A stretch of 64,000 nucleotides of DNA from contig NZ_PEBS01000009.1 of the NCBI RefSeq assembly GCF_002869965.1, positions 1 to 64,000 of the forward strand. The letters are read 5' to 3'. Position numbers and translations under genes: made by a program. This document shows, piece after piece, positions 44,666 to 53,926 of this stretch (position 1 is its first letter; every line of letters starts with the position of its first letter). The notes below the pieces were generated by a model. The model ran no database searches, was not told where the DNA came from, and saw only the letters and a program-made list of their open reading frames with translations. The DNA is from Janthinobacterium sp. ROICE36 (lineage in GTDB: Bacteria > Pseudomonadota > Gammaproteobacteria > Burkholderiales > Burkholderiaceae_D).

Positions 44666-46822
44666 ATGACCTCACCCCGTCTTCGCCGTTCCCTCGGCTC
44701 CCTGCTGATCGCAGCAGCCTGCGCCTCGCTGGCAACGACCATCCACGCCGCCGATACCACGCCGGCGTCGCCAATGGCCACCACGCAAACGCAAATTAAA
44801 CATGCGATCACGCATGAGGACGTGTGGCTGATGAAACGCGTGGGCGCGCCCGTCGCCAGTCCGGATGGAAAGTGGGCCGTGTTTTCCGTCGTCGACAGCG
44901 CCTACTCCAGCCAAGAGCAATGGTCGGACCTGTGGATCAAATCGCTGCTTGACGACAGCCCCGCGCGCCGCCTGACCTATTCCAAAAGCGGCGAAGGCGC
45001 CGTGGCCTGGTCGCCGGACAGCCGCCAACTGGTGTTTGTCGCCAAGCGCGACGGCGATGAAGCGGGACAGATTTACCGCCTCGACGTGGCCGCTGGCGGC
45101 GAAGCGCAGCGCCTGACCTCGCTCACCCTGGGCGCGCGCATGCCGAAATGGAGCCCGGACGGCAAGCAATTGCTGTTCATCAGCGACATCTATCCAGGCA
45201 ACAAGACGGAAAGCGACGTCAAGCAAAGCGCCAAAGAGCGCAAGGAAAGCAAGGTCAGCGCCCGTTCGTATGAAACGACGGCGCCCCGCTATTTCGACAA
45301 ATGGCTGACCGACAAGCAAGTGCGCCTGTTCGTCATCGACGCCGAACCTAACGCTGTCTCACGCGATATCCTGTCTGGCACGCAACTCGTCACCCTGCCG
45401 GGCTTTGGCGGCGGCCAGGGCGACGAGGGACAATCGCTGGACGCCGTCTGGACGCCGGATGGCAAGGCCGTCGTCTTCAACGCGGCCACCAACCACGATG
45501 CGGCCCAGCGCGAAGCCGTCTATTCACAACTGTATTTGCTGCCCGTGATGGGCGGCGAAGCGCAGCGTTTGACGCAGGACAAACATAGCTACGGTTCCTT
45601 GAAATTTGCGGCCGACGGCAAGACCCTGTTCGCCTTGAGCGACGCGCAAACGCCAGGCAAGGTGTATGACGTGAAACGCCTGGCCAGTTTTGCCTGGCCA
45701 ATGAGCAACCCTGCGCCAACCATCCTGACGGCCAAGCTGGACCGGTCGATTTCGCGCTTCGTGCTGCCCGAAGGCGACAAGCGCGTCCTCTTCAGCTACG
45801 AACATGCGGGCCTGGAAAAGCTGTACTCGATCGACGCCAAGGGCGGCGATGTGCGCGAGGAAGCATCCTTGCCAACGGGCAGCATCAATTCGCTGAGCAG
45901 CGGCGGCAAGGCCCTGGTGGGCGTGTGGGAGTCGTCCATCAACCCGCCGGAAATCTATGCCTTCAACGGCAAGCAGCCGAAGCGCCTGACGGCCTTCAAC
46001 ACGGACAAGGCAAGTAAAATCGACTGGCAGGCGCCCGAGCACTTCTGGTTCACCACGGCCGACGGCGGCCAGATCCACAATATGCTCGTCAAGCCGGCCA
46101 ACTTTGATCCGAACAAGAAATACCCGCTGTTTACCGTCATCCACGGCGGCGCGGCCAGCATGTGGCGCGACCAGTTCGTGCTGCGCTGGAACTATCACTT
46201 GCTGGCCAAGCCAGGCTATGTCGTGCTGCTGACGGACTACAAGGGTTCCACCGGCTACGGCGAGGAATTCTCGCGCTCTATCCAGTTCGACCCGTTGAAG
46301 GGCCCGGGCGATGAAGTCAACCAGGGCGTCGATGAAGCCATCAAGAAATACGCCTTCATCGACGGCACGAAGCTGGCCGCCGGCGGCGCCAGCTATGGCG
46401 GCCACCTGGCCAACTGGCTGCAAGCGACCACCACGCGCTACAAGGCCATCGTCTCGCACGCGGGCGAAATGGACTTGATCATGCAATGGGGCACCAGCGA
46501 TGGCGGTTTCGGCCGTGAGACGAATGCAGGCGGCCCCGTCTGGTCGAACCTGCCCGTATGGCGCGAGCAAAGCCCGGTCATGCAAGCGGGCAACCATGAA
46601 AAAGGCACGGGGTTTACGACCCCCATCCTGATCACCGTGGGCGAGCTCGACTACCGCGTGCCGGCCAACAATGCCTTGATGAACTTTGCCGTGCAACAGC
46701 GCCTGAACGTGCCGGCGAAATTGCTGGTCTTCCCGGACGAAAATCACTGGATCTTGAAGGGCGAGAACAGCCGTTTCTTCTACAGCGAAGTCGAGGGCTG
46801 GCTGGCGAAATATTTAAAGTAA
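44666..46822 (+). CDS. S9 family prolyl-oligopeptidase-like peptidase
   Basis: A 718-residue exported serine peptidase. Signal peptide about 1-29 (cut after IHA). A TolB-like propeller (about 45-430) with SPDGKW, SPDSRQ and SPDGKQ blades is followed by the alpha/beta hydrolase domain: nucleophile GGASYGG (about 577), Asp in GELDYRVP (about 660) and His in DENHWILK (about 692). It resembles DPP4/acylaminoacyl peptidases. I chose ATG 44666; ATG 44615 would add residues before the signal peptide. Confidence 0.9.
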   Translation: MTSPRLRRSLGSLLIAAACASLATTIHAADTTPASPMATTQTQIKHAITHEDVWLMKRVGAPVASPDGKWAVFSVVDSAYSSQEQWSDLWIKSLLDDSPARRLTYSKSGEGAVAWSPDSRQLVFVAKRDGDEAGQIYRLDVAAGGEAQRLTSLTLGARMPKWSPDGKQLLFISDIYPGNKTESDVKQSAKERKESKVSARSYETTAPRYFDKWLTDKQVRLFVIDAEPNAVSRDILSGTQLVTLPGFGGGQGDEGQSLDAVWTPDGKAVVFNAATNHDAAQREAVYSQLYLLPVMGGEAQRLTQDKHSYGSLKFAADGKTLFALSDAQTPGKVYDVKRLASFAWPMSNPAPTILTAKLDRSISRFVLPEGDKRVLFSYEHAGLEKLYSIDAKGGDVREEASLPTGSINSLSSGGKALVGVWESSINPPEIYAFNGKQPKRLTAFNTDKASKIDWQAPEHFWFTTADGGQIHNMLVKPANFDPNKKYPLFTVIHGGAASMWRDQFVLRWNYHLLAKPGYVVLLTDYKGSTGYGEEFSRSIQFDPLKGPGDEVNQGVDEAIKKYAFIDGTKLAAGGASYGGHLANWLQATTTRYKAIVSHAGEMDLIMQWGTSDGGFGRETNAGGPVWSNLPVWREQSPVMQAGNHEKGTGFTTPILITVGELDYRVPANNALMNFAVQQRLNVPAKLLVFPDENHWILKGENSRFFYSEVEGWLAKYLK

Positions 46823-46843
46823 TCCTGCTGCACACTTCTTGCA

Positions 46844-46878
46844 AAGCCAGGCGCCGCTCATGCGGGCCTGGCTTTTTT
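46844..46878 (+). terminator. intrinsic terminator of the S9 peptidase gene
   Basis: Stem AAGCCAGGC/GCCTGGCTT followed by T; its tail touches the stop codon of the convergent MFS gene. Confidence 0.9.
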
Positions 46879-48170
46879 CATGCAGGCTGGGCGCCGGCCA
46901 CAGCCGCCTTCTGGCGCTGAATCGCCAGCACCATCAGCGCGGCCACCAGGCAGGCGGCGCCGGCTGCGAACAGGGCCGGGTTGTAGGTCAGCATCAGGGT
47001 GCGGATGCGGCCCGCGCCGTAGGCGGCCACGGCGGCGCCCAGCTGGTGGCCCGCGAAAATCCAGCCAAACACCATGCCCGCACGCTCCCGGCCAAACGTG
47101 GCCCCCACCAGCTTGACCGTGGGCGGCACGGTGGCGATCCAGTCCAGGCCATAGAACATGGCGAACAGCGACAGGCCGTACAGGGTAAATTCCGAATACG
47201 GCAGCCAGAACAGGGATAGCCCCCGCAAACCGTAGTACCAGAACAGCAGTTTGCGGTTGTCATAGCGGTCCGACAACCAGCCAGACAAGATCGTGCCGAA
47301 CAGGTCGAACGCGCCCATCATGGCCAGCACGGTGGCGGCCGGCACGGCGGACAGGCCCGAATCGCCGCACAGGGAAATAAAATGCGTCTGGATCAGGCCG
47401 TTGGTACTGAGGCCGCAGATGAAGAAGGTGCCAAACAGTATCCAGAAGGTGCGGTTCGACGCCACACTGCGCAGTATCACAAACGGCGTGGCAAACGTCA
47501 TTGGCGCCGCAGGCGCCACCACCAGGGGCGTGGCCGGGTCGGCGCCATATGGACGCAAGCCCACGTCCTGCGGCCGGTTGCGCATGCACAGGAAGGCCAG
47601 CACGGCAACGATGGCACAGCTGGCAAACACGGGCATGACAGCCGTGCGCCAGCCGAAGTGCTCGATCAGCCAGGCACCCACGGGCAGGAACAGCAGCTGG
47701 CCCGTGGCCGAGCTGGCCGTCAGCACGCCCACCACCAGGCCCCGGTGCGTCTCGAACCAGCGGTTCGCCACCACGGCACTCAAGACGAGCGCCGTCATGC
47801 CCGAGCCCAGCCCCAGCAGGATGCCCCACAGGGCGACCAGGTGCCAGAACTGCGTCATGCGCGTCGCCAGCAGCATGCCGGCAGCGATCAGGCCCAGCGC
47901 CACGCAGATGCCATTGCGCAAGCCGAAGCGCTCCATCAGGATGGCGGCAAACGGCCCCATCAGGCCAAACAGCACGAAGCGCACGGCCAGAGCCGAGGAA
48001 ATCTGCTCCGCATCCCAGCCGAATTCGCGGCTCAGGGGCTGCATCAGCGCCCCAGGCAAGCCCAGCGCGGCCGACGAGGTCAGCGCGGTGAGGAAAGTAA
48101 TGGCGACGATAACCGAGGCAAAGTGGCGGCCGCGCCGCTCCAGCCATTGCGAAAAAGGATAGGAAAGCAT
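46878..48170 (-). CDS. MFS transporter (OFA/MCT-like)
   Basis: A 430-residue 12-span carrier. GPFAAILMERFGLRNG is the motif A region, GLPGALMQPLSREFGW and LVVGVLTASSATGQLLFLPVGAWL match the oxalate/formate or monocarboxylate group, and the second half contains GAFDLFGTILSGWLSDRYDNRKLL. The substrate is unknown. It stands alone, convergent with the S9 peptidase. Confidence 0.87.
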   Translation of the reverse strand: MLSYPFSQWLERRGRHFASVIVAITFLTALTSSAALGLPGALMQPLSREFGWDAEQISSALAVRFVLFGLMGPFAAILMERFGLRNGICVALGLIAAGMLLATRMTQFWHLVALWGILLGLGSGMTALVLSAVVANRWFETHRGLVVGVLTASSATGQLLFLPVGAWLIEHFGWRTAVMPVFASCAIVAVLAFLCMRNRPQDVGLRPYGADPATPLVVAPAAPMTFATPFVILRSVASNRTFWILFGTFFICGLSTNGLIQTHFISLCGDSGLSAVPAATVLAMMGAFDLFGTILSGWLSDRYDNRKLLFWYYGLRGLSLFWLPYSEFTLYGLSLFAMFYGLDWIATVPPTVKLVGATFGRERAGMVFGWIFAGHQLGAAVAAYGAGRIRTLMLTYNPALFAAGAACLVAALMVLAIQRQKAAVAGAQPA

Positions 48171-48258
48171 GCTGTTCTCATGAGAAAAAGTGGATCCCCA
48201 TCCACAACAGCGGGCGGGATTTTTCTCATGTTATATGATGATCGTAATTTAAACAATC

Positions 48259-48296
48259 AAAAAAACTGGAGCCATGTCGCGGTGCGCGGCTCCAGT
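48259..48296 (-). terminator. intrinsic terminator of the BON-domain gene
   Basis: On the minus strand ACTGGAGCC/GGCTCCAGT is followed by seven T, about 30 bp past the stop. Confidence 0.9.
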
Positions 48297-48326
48297 TCTG
48301 GCGGCAAGACTTGCGAAAAAAGCCCC

Positions 48327-49058
48327 TTACTTCACCTTCAAACCATTCTTCACATCCGTCACGCCTTCCACGCCACGGGCCAGGTCGGCGGCTTTTTTCA
48401 CTTGCGCCTGTGACGGCACGAAGCCGCTAAGCATGACGACACCATGCACCGTTTCCACGTGCACGTCCAGCGCTTTCAAGTCATTGTCCTTGACGAGGTC
48501 TGCCTTGATCTTGGTGGTGATGACAGAGTCTTCCACTGCCACCTTGGTGCTGCTGGCCGCATTGCGCGTCACGCAGGCAGCCTTGGCCGTTGCATCCATG
48601 GCGTCGCAATTTTCCTTCATGCTGGCAGGCGGATTTTGCGCCACGTTGGTGCCGGCCCTGGCGCCCATATTGGCGTCAGCCAGCGCGGCCGTTTTCGCTG
48701 CCTTGGCATCGTTCATGCACGTGGTCTTGTCGGTGCCCGAGCGATCGCCGCACTTGGCCTTGGCCAGGTCATACTCGGCATTGGCGACATCCTTGCGGAC
48801 CTTGCCCAGTTCGCGCGGCGTGTTGCGGTATTGGGCCACGGCGTCCGAATCTGCCTTGGTGCGCGCCAACCTGGCTTCTTCCACGCAAACTTTTTTCGCT
48901 TTGCCGCCGTGGGCATCGCAGGCAGCCTTGGCCTGTTTGTAGTCGGCCGTTGCCTTGTCCGTCAAACTCTTGTACGAGGCATCCTGCGCATACGCGGGCG
49001 TGGCGGCAAGCAGGGCGCTGGCACTGGCGGCCAGCATGAGTGCGATCACTTTGTTCAT
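48327..49058 (-). CDS. exported BON-domain protein (OsmY-like)
   Basis: A 243-residue periplasmic protein. Signal peptide 1-24 (cut after AYA). A Lys/Ala-rich helical part with six Cys (about 30-150) precedes a C-terminal BON domain (about 175-243): SVITTKIKADLVKD, HVETVHGVVMLSGFV and ARGVEGVTDVKNGLKV. BON domains bind phospholipid and respond to osmotic or envelope stress. I chose ATG 49058; a longer frame adds non-coding residues. Confidence 0.88.
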   Translation of the reverse strand: MNKVIALMLAASASALLAATPAYAQDASYKSLTDKATADYKQAKAACDAHGGKAKKVCVEEARLARTKADSDAVAQYRNTPRELGKVRKDVANAEYDLAKAKCGDRSGTDKTTCMNDAKAAKTAALADANMGARAGTNVAQNPPASMKENCDAMDATAKAACVTRNAASSTKVAVEDSVITTKIKADLVKDNDLKALDVHVETVHGVVMLSGFVPSQAQVKKAADLARGVEGVTDVKNGLKVK

Positions 49059-49162
49059 GGTATTTCCTCTCTGGTTAGTTGATGCCCAGATTAGACCCCT
49101 GCCGCACGCAAAGCTCCGTGCGACAGCACACGCTGACAGGCCATCCGCGTAAAAAACAGCGT

Positions 49163-49855
49163 TTATTTGTCGCCGCTCAAACCCTTCCGCCACAATACTT
49201 GCGCCTGTTCAAATGGTGAAGCGGACGCATCAAATGCGCCGTCCCCATCCACCAGCGCCAGCCATGCCTGCGTGGCGTGGGAACTGCCCGCGCCGTCGCC
49301 GCCGGCGCGCACGCCGCGTATCCAGGCCAGCACATCAGGGTATTGCCCGGGGTGGCGTGCATGCATCCAGGCCAGGGCCACCAGATCCGCATAGGCCTCT
49401 TCGCGACGCGTCTCTCGCAGCTCCTGCGCCAGCCGTGCCAACTTGCCCCGCTGCGTGCTGAGCGGCTCGCCTAAGCCGCGTGGCAAGGCGTGCCAGTCGC
49501 CCTGTGCATGGCGCTGGCAATGGCCCATTTCATGCGCCGTCATCGCTTCCATCATCATGCCTTGGCGCGCGGGCACTACCTCTTGCAAGACACTGTCTGC
49601 CTGCGCATTGCCGCGCAGCGACAGCACCAGCTTGCAGCGCCCCGCTGCGTAGCCCAGCGCCAGCGGCACGGCACCGGGCGCATCCTGGGGTTGCACGATG
49701 ATATCGATGGACAAACCTTGCGCGCGCGCAAACGCGATGACGGGCTGGCCCGCCTGCAGCCAGCGGCTTTCCAGATCGGTGAGCTGGGCGGCAGCCACGG
49801 CGGGCACAGGGGATAAAGCAATGAGCAAGCTCATCAGCAAGAGCGGATTGGGCAT
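49163..49855 (-). CDS. putative exported zinc metallopeptidase
   Basis: A 230-residue protein. Signal peptide about 1-24. The zinc motif AMTAHEMGHC (His-Glu-x-x-His, about 113) and a later EEAYADLVAL (about 162) that could give the third ligand suggest a gluzincin-type peptidase. No family is recognised for the rest. I chose ATG 49855. Confidence 0.7.
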   Translation of the reverse strand: MPNPLLLMSLLIALSPVPAVAAAQLTDLESRWLQAGQPVIAFARAQGLSIDIIVQPQDAPGAVPLALGYAAGRCKLVLSLRGNAQADSVLQEVVPARQGMMMEAMTAHEMGHCQRHAQGDWHALPRGLGEPLSTQRGKLARLAQELRETRREEAYADLVALAWMHARHPGQYPDVLAWIRGVRAGGDGAGSSHATQAWLALVDGDGAFDASASPFEQAQVLWRKGLSGDK

Positions 49856-49950
49856 GGGATAGCCGGGACGAAAGAGAAGCAACTACTGCAGAGTAAGCGG
49901 TGAAAATATTTCCACAAGGAAAAACTGGCAACTTTTCAGAAAAAAGGCGA

Positions 49951-49975
49951 AAAAAAACCGGCGCAGATGCACCGG
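49951..49975 (-). terminator. intrinsic terminator of the M49-like gene
   Basis: On the minus strand CCGGTGC-ATCT-GCGCCGG (one G-T pair) is followed by eight T (49958-49951), 35 bp past the stop. Confidence 0.85.
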
Positions 49976-50010
49976 CTTTCCACTCTGATAATACAGCGTC
50001 AGGCTCAGGT

Positions 50011-51729
50011 TTATTTCTTCGTCGCTTGATCCAGGGCGCGGGCCGTGACGAATTCCGGGCGAATATCGTTCGGCACGGCCTTCATCTTGTCGAGCGCCAC
50101 TTGCACCTCAGGACGGATGACCACGTACTTGGCCATCAAGTCTTTCGCGCGCGCATAATCGCCCGTCGCCTCGATGGTCAAAAATTCACGGTCCAGGTCG
50201 ATCACGGCTTGCTTGATCTTGCCAAAATCGACGCCGAACTTGCCGTCGCCCAGGGAAACAAAGCCGCCCTTGTCGAGAATGAAATTGATCTGGATGGCCA
50301 TGCCGCGCGCGTGCGAATCGGTCAGGCCGAAATGCAGGGTACGGAAACCGGAGGCGAGGAAAGTGTTGTACAGCTTGCGTTCGGCCACGTCGCCCTGGCC
50401 CAGGGTATCGTTGAGTTGCCCCTTGTCCATCATGTAGCGCAGCGCAAACAAGCCCGTGATATCGGCCTTGGCTTCTTCGATGGTGGAATACGCTTCCTTC
50501 AAGTCCTGGCGCGGTGTGGATGGCTTGCCATCGACGACGGTGGCGTGCGGGCCCAGGCCGTGCATGATTTCATGCGCGAGGATGTGCGTGAAGAAGGAAT
50601 TGAAATCCACGTCCTGCTGCGCTTCGGCGCTCAGCACCAGCTTGGAGATGGGCGTCAGGGTGGCCTTGAACTTGGCTTCCTGCACGTTTTTCAGCATCAC
50701 GCGCTTGGAACCGCGCGCGCTGATGATGCGCTCATCGTTGGGCAGGTTGTAGGCGGCTGTCTGCACCGCCATGTTGCCGTCGCCGGCGCCATACACCTGG
50801 TTGACCACCACCATCGGCGCCAGCGCGCCCACTTTCGGGTTGCGGTACTGGGCGTCCAGCGGCAAGTTGTCTTCCAGCTCCTGCATGTGCTTGGCGAAGA
50901 AATTGAGCTTTTGCGTTTCCGCCTGGTCGCGGATGTTCACGTACGCCTCGAACGCGGCCTTGTAGCCGAACAGCTCGTCGTTATACGTTTCATACGGGCC
51001 GATGGTGATGTCGACGGGCGAATCGAGGTCCATCCAGGCGAAATCGGAGGGCAGATAATCGTTGTCGAGGAAAGCCTTGGCGCGCAGGGTCAAAAATTTC
51101 TTCAGTGAAGCATTGTCCGTGGCGGCCGCCGCCTCGTCGAGCAGCTTGGCCAGCTGTTTCAGCTCCACCTTGTACTCGTCCGCATACTTGACGGTTTGAT
51201 ACTTCCCATCCTTGCCCGCGCGGATGGTGGTGAAGAACCATTGCGCCTGCTGCTTGTCGTCCGCCGACAAGCCATTCATCCACGATTCCAGGCTGGCCTT
51301 GGTGGCGCCCTGCGGATAGAAATTGCCCGCTTCCGGCTTGTGCGCGGGAATGGCGATGCCGGCATAGCTGGCCGGCATGAAGGAGGCATGCGCATCGAGC
51401 ACCGACCATGGGCCCTTGTTGATCCAGAAATAATTCAAACGAGCCTGACCCAGCGCCGACTTGTCTTTCTTCAGCGCTGCCCACAGCGCTTCATTGCCGG
51501 CCCAGCGCTGGCGCAGTTGCAGCACGTCGACCAGCTTGGCCGCTTCGACCAGCTTGGCGATGGCCTGGCGGTCGCCGGCAGACAGGTGCGTGACATCGGC
51601 GGTCAGCGCAACGGGCGCGTAGCGGGCGCTCATGGCCGTCAGTTGCGCAGCGGTGGCCGGTGTTGTTGGCGCGGCACAGGCGCTACCGACGGCGGCAGCC
51701 ATCAGCAGGGGAATCAAGAGTTTTTTCAT
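50011..51729 (-). CDS. dipeptidyl-peptidase III-like (M49) metallopeptidase, exported
   Basis: A 572-residue zinc peptidase. Signal peptide about 1-19 (cut after ACA). The active site reads HILAHEIMHGLGP (about 385-398) and EEAKADITGL (about 423-432), the H-E-x-x-H and E-E-x-x-A-D pair of the bacterial M49 branch. Classical DPP III has HELLGH, so this belongs to the shorter subgroup. It probably releases dipeptides in the periplasm. I chose ATG 51729, where the signal peptide starts. Confidence 0.82.
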   Translation of the reverse strand: MKKLLIPLLMAAAVGSACAAPTTPATAAQLTAMSARYAPVALTADVTHLSAGDRQAIAKLVEAAKLVDVLQLRQRWAGNEALWAALKKDKSALGQARLNYFWINKGPWSVLDAHASFMPASYAGIAIPAHKPEAGNFYPQGATKASLESWMNGLSADDKQQAQWFFTTIRAGKDGKYQTVKYADEYKVELKQLAKLLDEAAAATDNASLKKFLTLRAKAFLDNDYLPSDFAWMDLDSPVDITIGPYETYNDELFGYKAAFEAYVNIRDQAETQKLNFFAKHMQELEDNLPLDAQYRNPKVGALAPMVVVNQVYGAGDGNMAVQTAAYNLPNDERIISARGSKRVMLKNVQEAKFKATLTPISKLVLSAEAQQDVDFNSFFTHILAHEIMHGLGPHATVVDGKPSTPRQDLKEAYSTIEEAKADITGLFALRYMMDKGQLNDTLGQGDVAERKLYNTFLASGFRTLHFGLTDSHARGMAIQINFILDKGGFVSLGDGKFGVDFGKIKQAVIDLDREFLTIEATGDYARAKDLMAKYVVIRPEVQVALDKMKAVPNDIRPEFVTARALDQATKK

Positions 51730-51942
51730 GGGGGTCTCGGTAAGATTTTTCTCAGAAGCGGCTGGCGCGGATCGCGCGCTACCGCTTTCTTGCTCAGACT
51801 GCGATTGTCCCACCTGCCCCTTCGCATGGCAAGCCGCTTACCAGACCCTGCACACCTGCCCCGTCTGCGCCCCTTCCACGCTGCGGCTGTAGGCGAAGGC
51901 CACGCGACGGCAAAGCCTGACTGAAATCGGCCAGTAGTATAT

Positions 51943-51987
51943 GTAACAATGGGAACAATCGGAACAATCGGAACAAGGGGAACAATG
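51943..51987. repeat. five-copy 9-bp tandem repeat
   Basis: GTAACAATG, GGAACAATC, GGAACAATC, GGAACAAGG, GGAACAATG in direct succession. It sits at the left end of the LysR remnant, where the missing DNA-binding part should be. Confidence 0.85.
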
Positions 51988-52397
51988 CCGCCAGATACTG
52001 GCCAGTATCCGTGCGGCGCAACGAGGTGCGGCAGCCATGCGCATGGCGCCGCGCGGCAAGCTGAAAATCACGGCGTCCGTGTCCTTTGGCAGCGAGTGCA
52101 TCGCGCCGCTGCTGGCCGACTACCTCGGTGCGTATCCGGAAGTGAGCCTGGCGTTGAACCTGAACGCCAGAATGGACGCGCCATGTGCGCTGGCGCCTGG
52201 CCAAGAGCGGCGACGACGATGGCCGCCGCGTGCGCGAAAGCGGCTTCCGCTCGAACAATGGGCAGGCGGCGCCGCGCCCCATGCACCTCGTGTATGCACG
52301 CGAGCGCCAGCCCACGCCCAAGCTGACGACCTTTATCGATTTTCTGCTGCAACGCTACGGGCCGGCGGCGACACCGCCACCGGCCACGCTCACGTAA
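51986..52397 (+). pseudogene. decayed LysR-family regulator gene
   Basis: The first piece reads RQILASIRAAQRGAAAMRMA (linker helix), then PRGKLKITASVSFGSECIAP and LLADYLGAYPEVSLALNL: the start of a LysR effector domain. After about 52180 it switches frame to WRLAKSGDDDGRR and SGFRSNNG, and then jumps directly to LVYARERQPTPKLTTFIDFLLQRYG, the end of such a domain. The helix-turn-helix, the central 60-90 residues and a stretch after SNNG are missing. It is not functional as a regulator. It lies between the M49-like gene and the efflux operon. Confidence 0.85.
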
Positions 52398-52422
52398 CCG
52401 TTGTACCTAGTTCACTGCTTAC

Positions 52423-53886
52423 TTAGTTGGCCTTCGCCAGCTTCCCCAGCTCGCCATCCGGCTGCCAGCCGGCACCTAAAGAGCGGGCCACGGCGACGGT
52501 CGCCAGCAAGCGCTGGGTCTTGATCTGCGCGGCGGCGCGGTCCGCTGTCAGCGAGCTGCGCTGCGCGTCCGTGACGTCCAGGTAAGTCGAGATGCCGCGC
52601 TCATAGCGCGTGCGCGCCACCAGATAGGCGCGCGCCGCCGCGGCCTGCGACAGTGCCTGGGCGTCGCCCTGCAACTGGCGCTGCTCCACGTCGGACAGCG
52701 CATCTTCCACTTCGCGCAAGGCCGTCAGGAGCTTGGTTTCGTGATTCGCCACGGCTTCCGCATAGCGCGCCTTGGATAAATCCAGGTTGGCCTGGTTGCG
52801 GCCACCGTCGAAGATCGGCAGGGACAGGGCCAGCGGGCCAAAGCTGAACTGGCGCGAACCGCCTTGCGCCAGGTCGCGCAGCTTTTCGGACGCATAGCCG
52901 AAATTGCCCGTCAATTGCAGCGACGGATAAAACGCGCCTTCGGCCACGCCCACTTGCGCGTTCGCCGCGCGCAGGCCCGCCACGCTGGAAACCAGGTCCG
53001 GGCGGTGCGCCAGCAAGCTGGCCGGCAAGCCGACTGGGATACTTGGCGGCAGCGGCAAGGCCGATGGATCGGCCGCCACCGGCAATTGCAGCGCCGACGG
53101 CGGCTTGCCCGTCAAGGTGGCCAGGCTGTTTTCCAGCTGGTTGCGCTGGCGCTTGACTTCATGCAGGTCGGCCTGGGCGTTCGACAATTCCACTTTCGCG
53201 CGCGCCAAGTCCAGTTCATTCGTCAAGCCCGCACTGAAGCGCGCCTCGACCAGCTGCGCCGACTCGCGGCGCGTGTCCAAGGCGCCATTCAAAATCGCCA
53301 TTTCCGCATCGAGTCCGCGCAGCTGCCAGTAATTGCTGGCCACTTGCGACGACAGCATCAGCAGCACGCCGTCGCGGTCGGCCTGCGCCGCCAGCGCCTG
53401 CGAGTCAGCCGCTTCGACCATGCGCTTTACACGCCCCAGCAAGTCGACTTCGTACGACAGCGAACCGCCCACGGAGAAGTTATTACCGCTGATGGAGCGG
53501 CCGCCCAGGGCCAGGCCCTGCGCGGTATTGGCCGAGGTGCGCGAGTTCGCAATACCCGTGCTGAGGTTCACGCTCGGGCCCTGGCTGGCGCGCGCCGTGC
53601 CGCTTTGCGCCAGCGCCTGCAGCAATCGCTCGCCGGCCGCTTTCACGCCGGGATTGTCCTGCAGCGCGCTGCGCTCGAGGCGGTCCAGGGTGGCGTCGCC
53701 GTAGATGCTCCACCACTCTTTGGGCAGCTGCGCGGCATCCGCTGCGGCCGCGCCGTGGCGGAAAACGCCGTTGTCGACGCCGGCCACATTCGCCGGCGCG
53801 GTGAAATCCTGGCCCACGGTGCCGCAGGCGGACAGCGCCACGGCAAGGGAAGCGGCCAGAGCGAATTTCGTCAATACTGTTTGCAT
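52423..53886 (-). CDS. outer-membrane efflux lipoprotein (NodT family)
   Basis: A 487-residue TolC-like channel. The lipoprotein signal ends in LSACGT (lipid-carrying Cys about 20). Two OEP repeats form the helical barrel, with LDLARAKVELSNAQADL and GVAEGAFYPSLQLTGNFGY. Third gene of the efflux operon, so it supplies the outer-membrane exit for EmrA/EmrB. I chose ATG 53886, which gives the signal peptide. Confidence 0.92.
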   Translation of the reverse strand: MQTVLTKFALAASLAVALSACGTVGQDFTAPANVAGVDNGVFRHGAAAADAAQLPKEWWSIYGDATLDRLERSALQDNPGVKAAGERLLQALAQSGTARASQGPSVNLSTGIANSRTSANTAQGLALGGRSISGNNFSVGGSLSYEVDLLGRVKRMVEAADSQALAAQADRDGVLLMLSSQVASNYWQLRGLDAEMAILNGALDTRRESAQLVEARFSAGLTNELDLARAKVELSNAQADLHEVKRQRNQLENSLATLTGKPPSALQLPVAADPSALPLPPSIPVGLPASLLAHRPDLVSSVAGLRAANAQVGVAEGAFYPSLQLTGNFGYASEKLRDLAQGGSRQFSFGPLALSLPIFDGGRNQANLDLSKARYAEAVANHETKLLTALREVEDALSDVEQRQLQGDAQALSQAAAARAYLVARTRYERGISTYLDVTDAQRSSLTADRAAAQIKTQRLLATVAVARSLGAGWQPDGELGKLAKAN

Positions 53887-53926
53887 GGTGTATACCTTCT
53901 TGTTCTTTAAGGGCTTGCGTTGGCGG

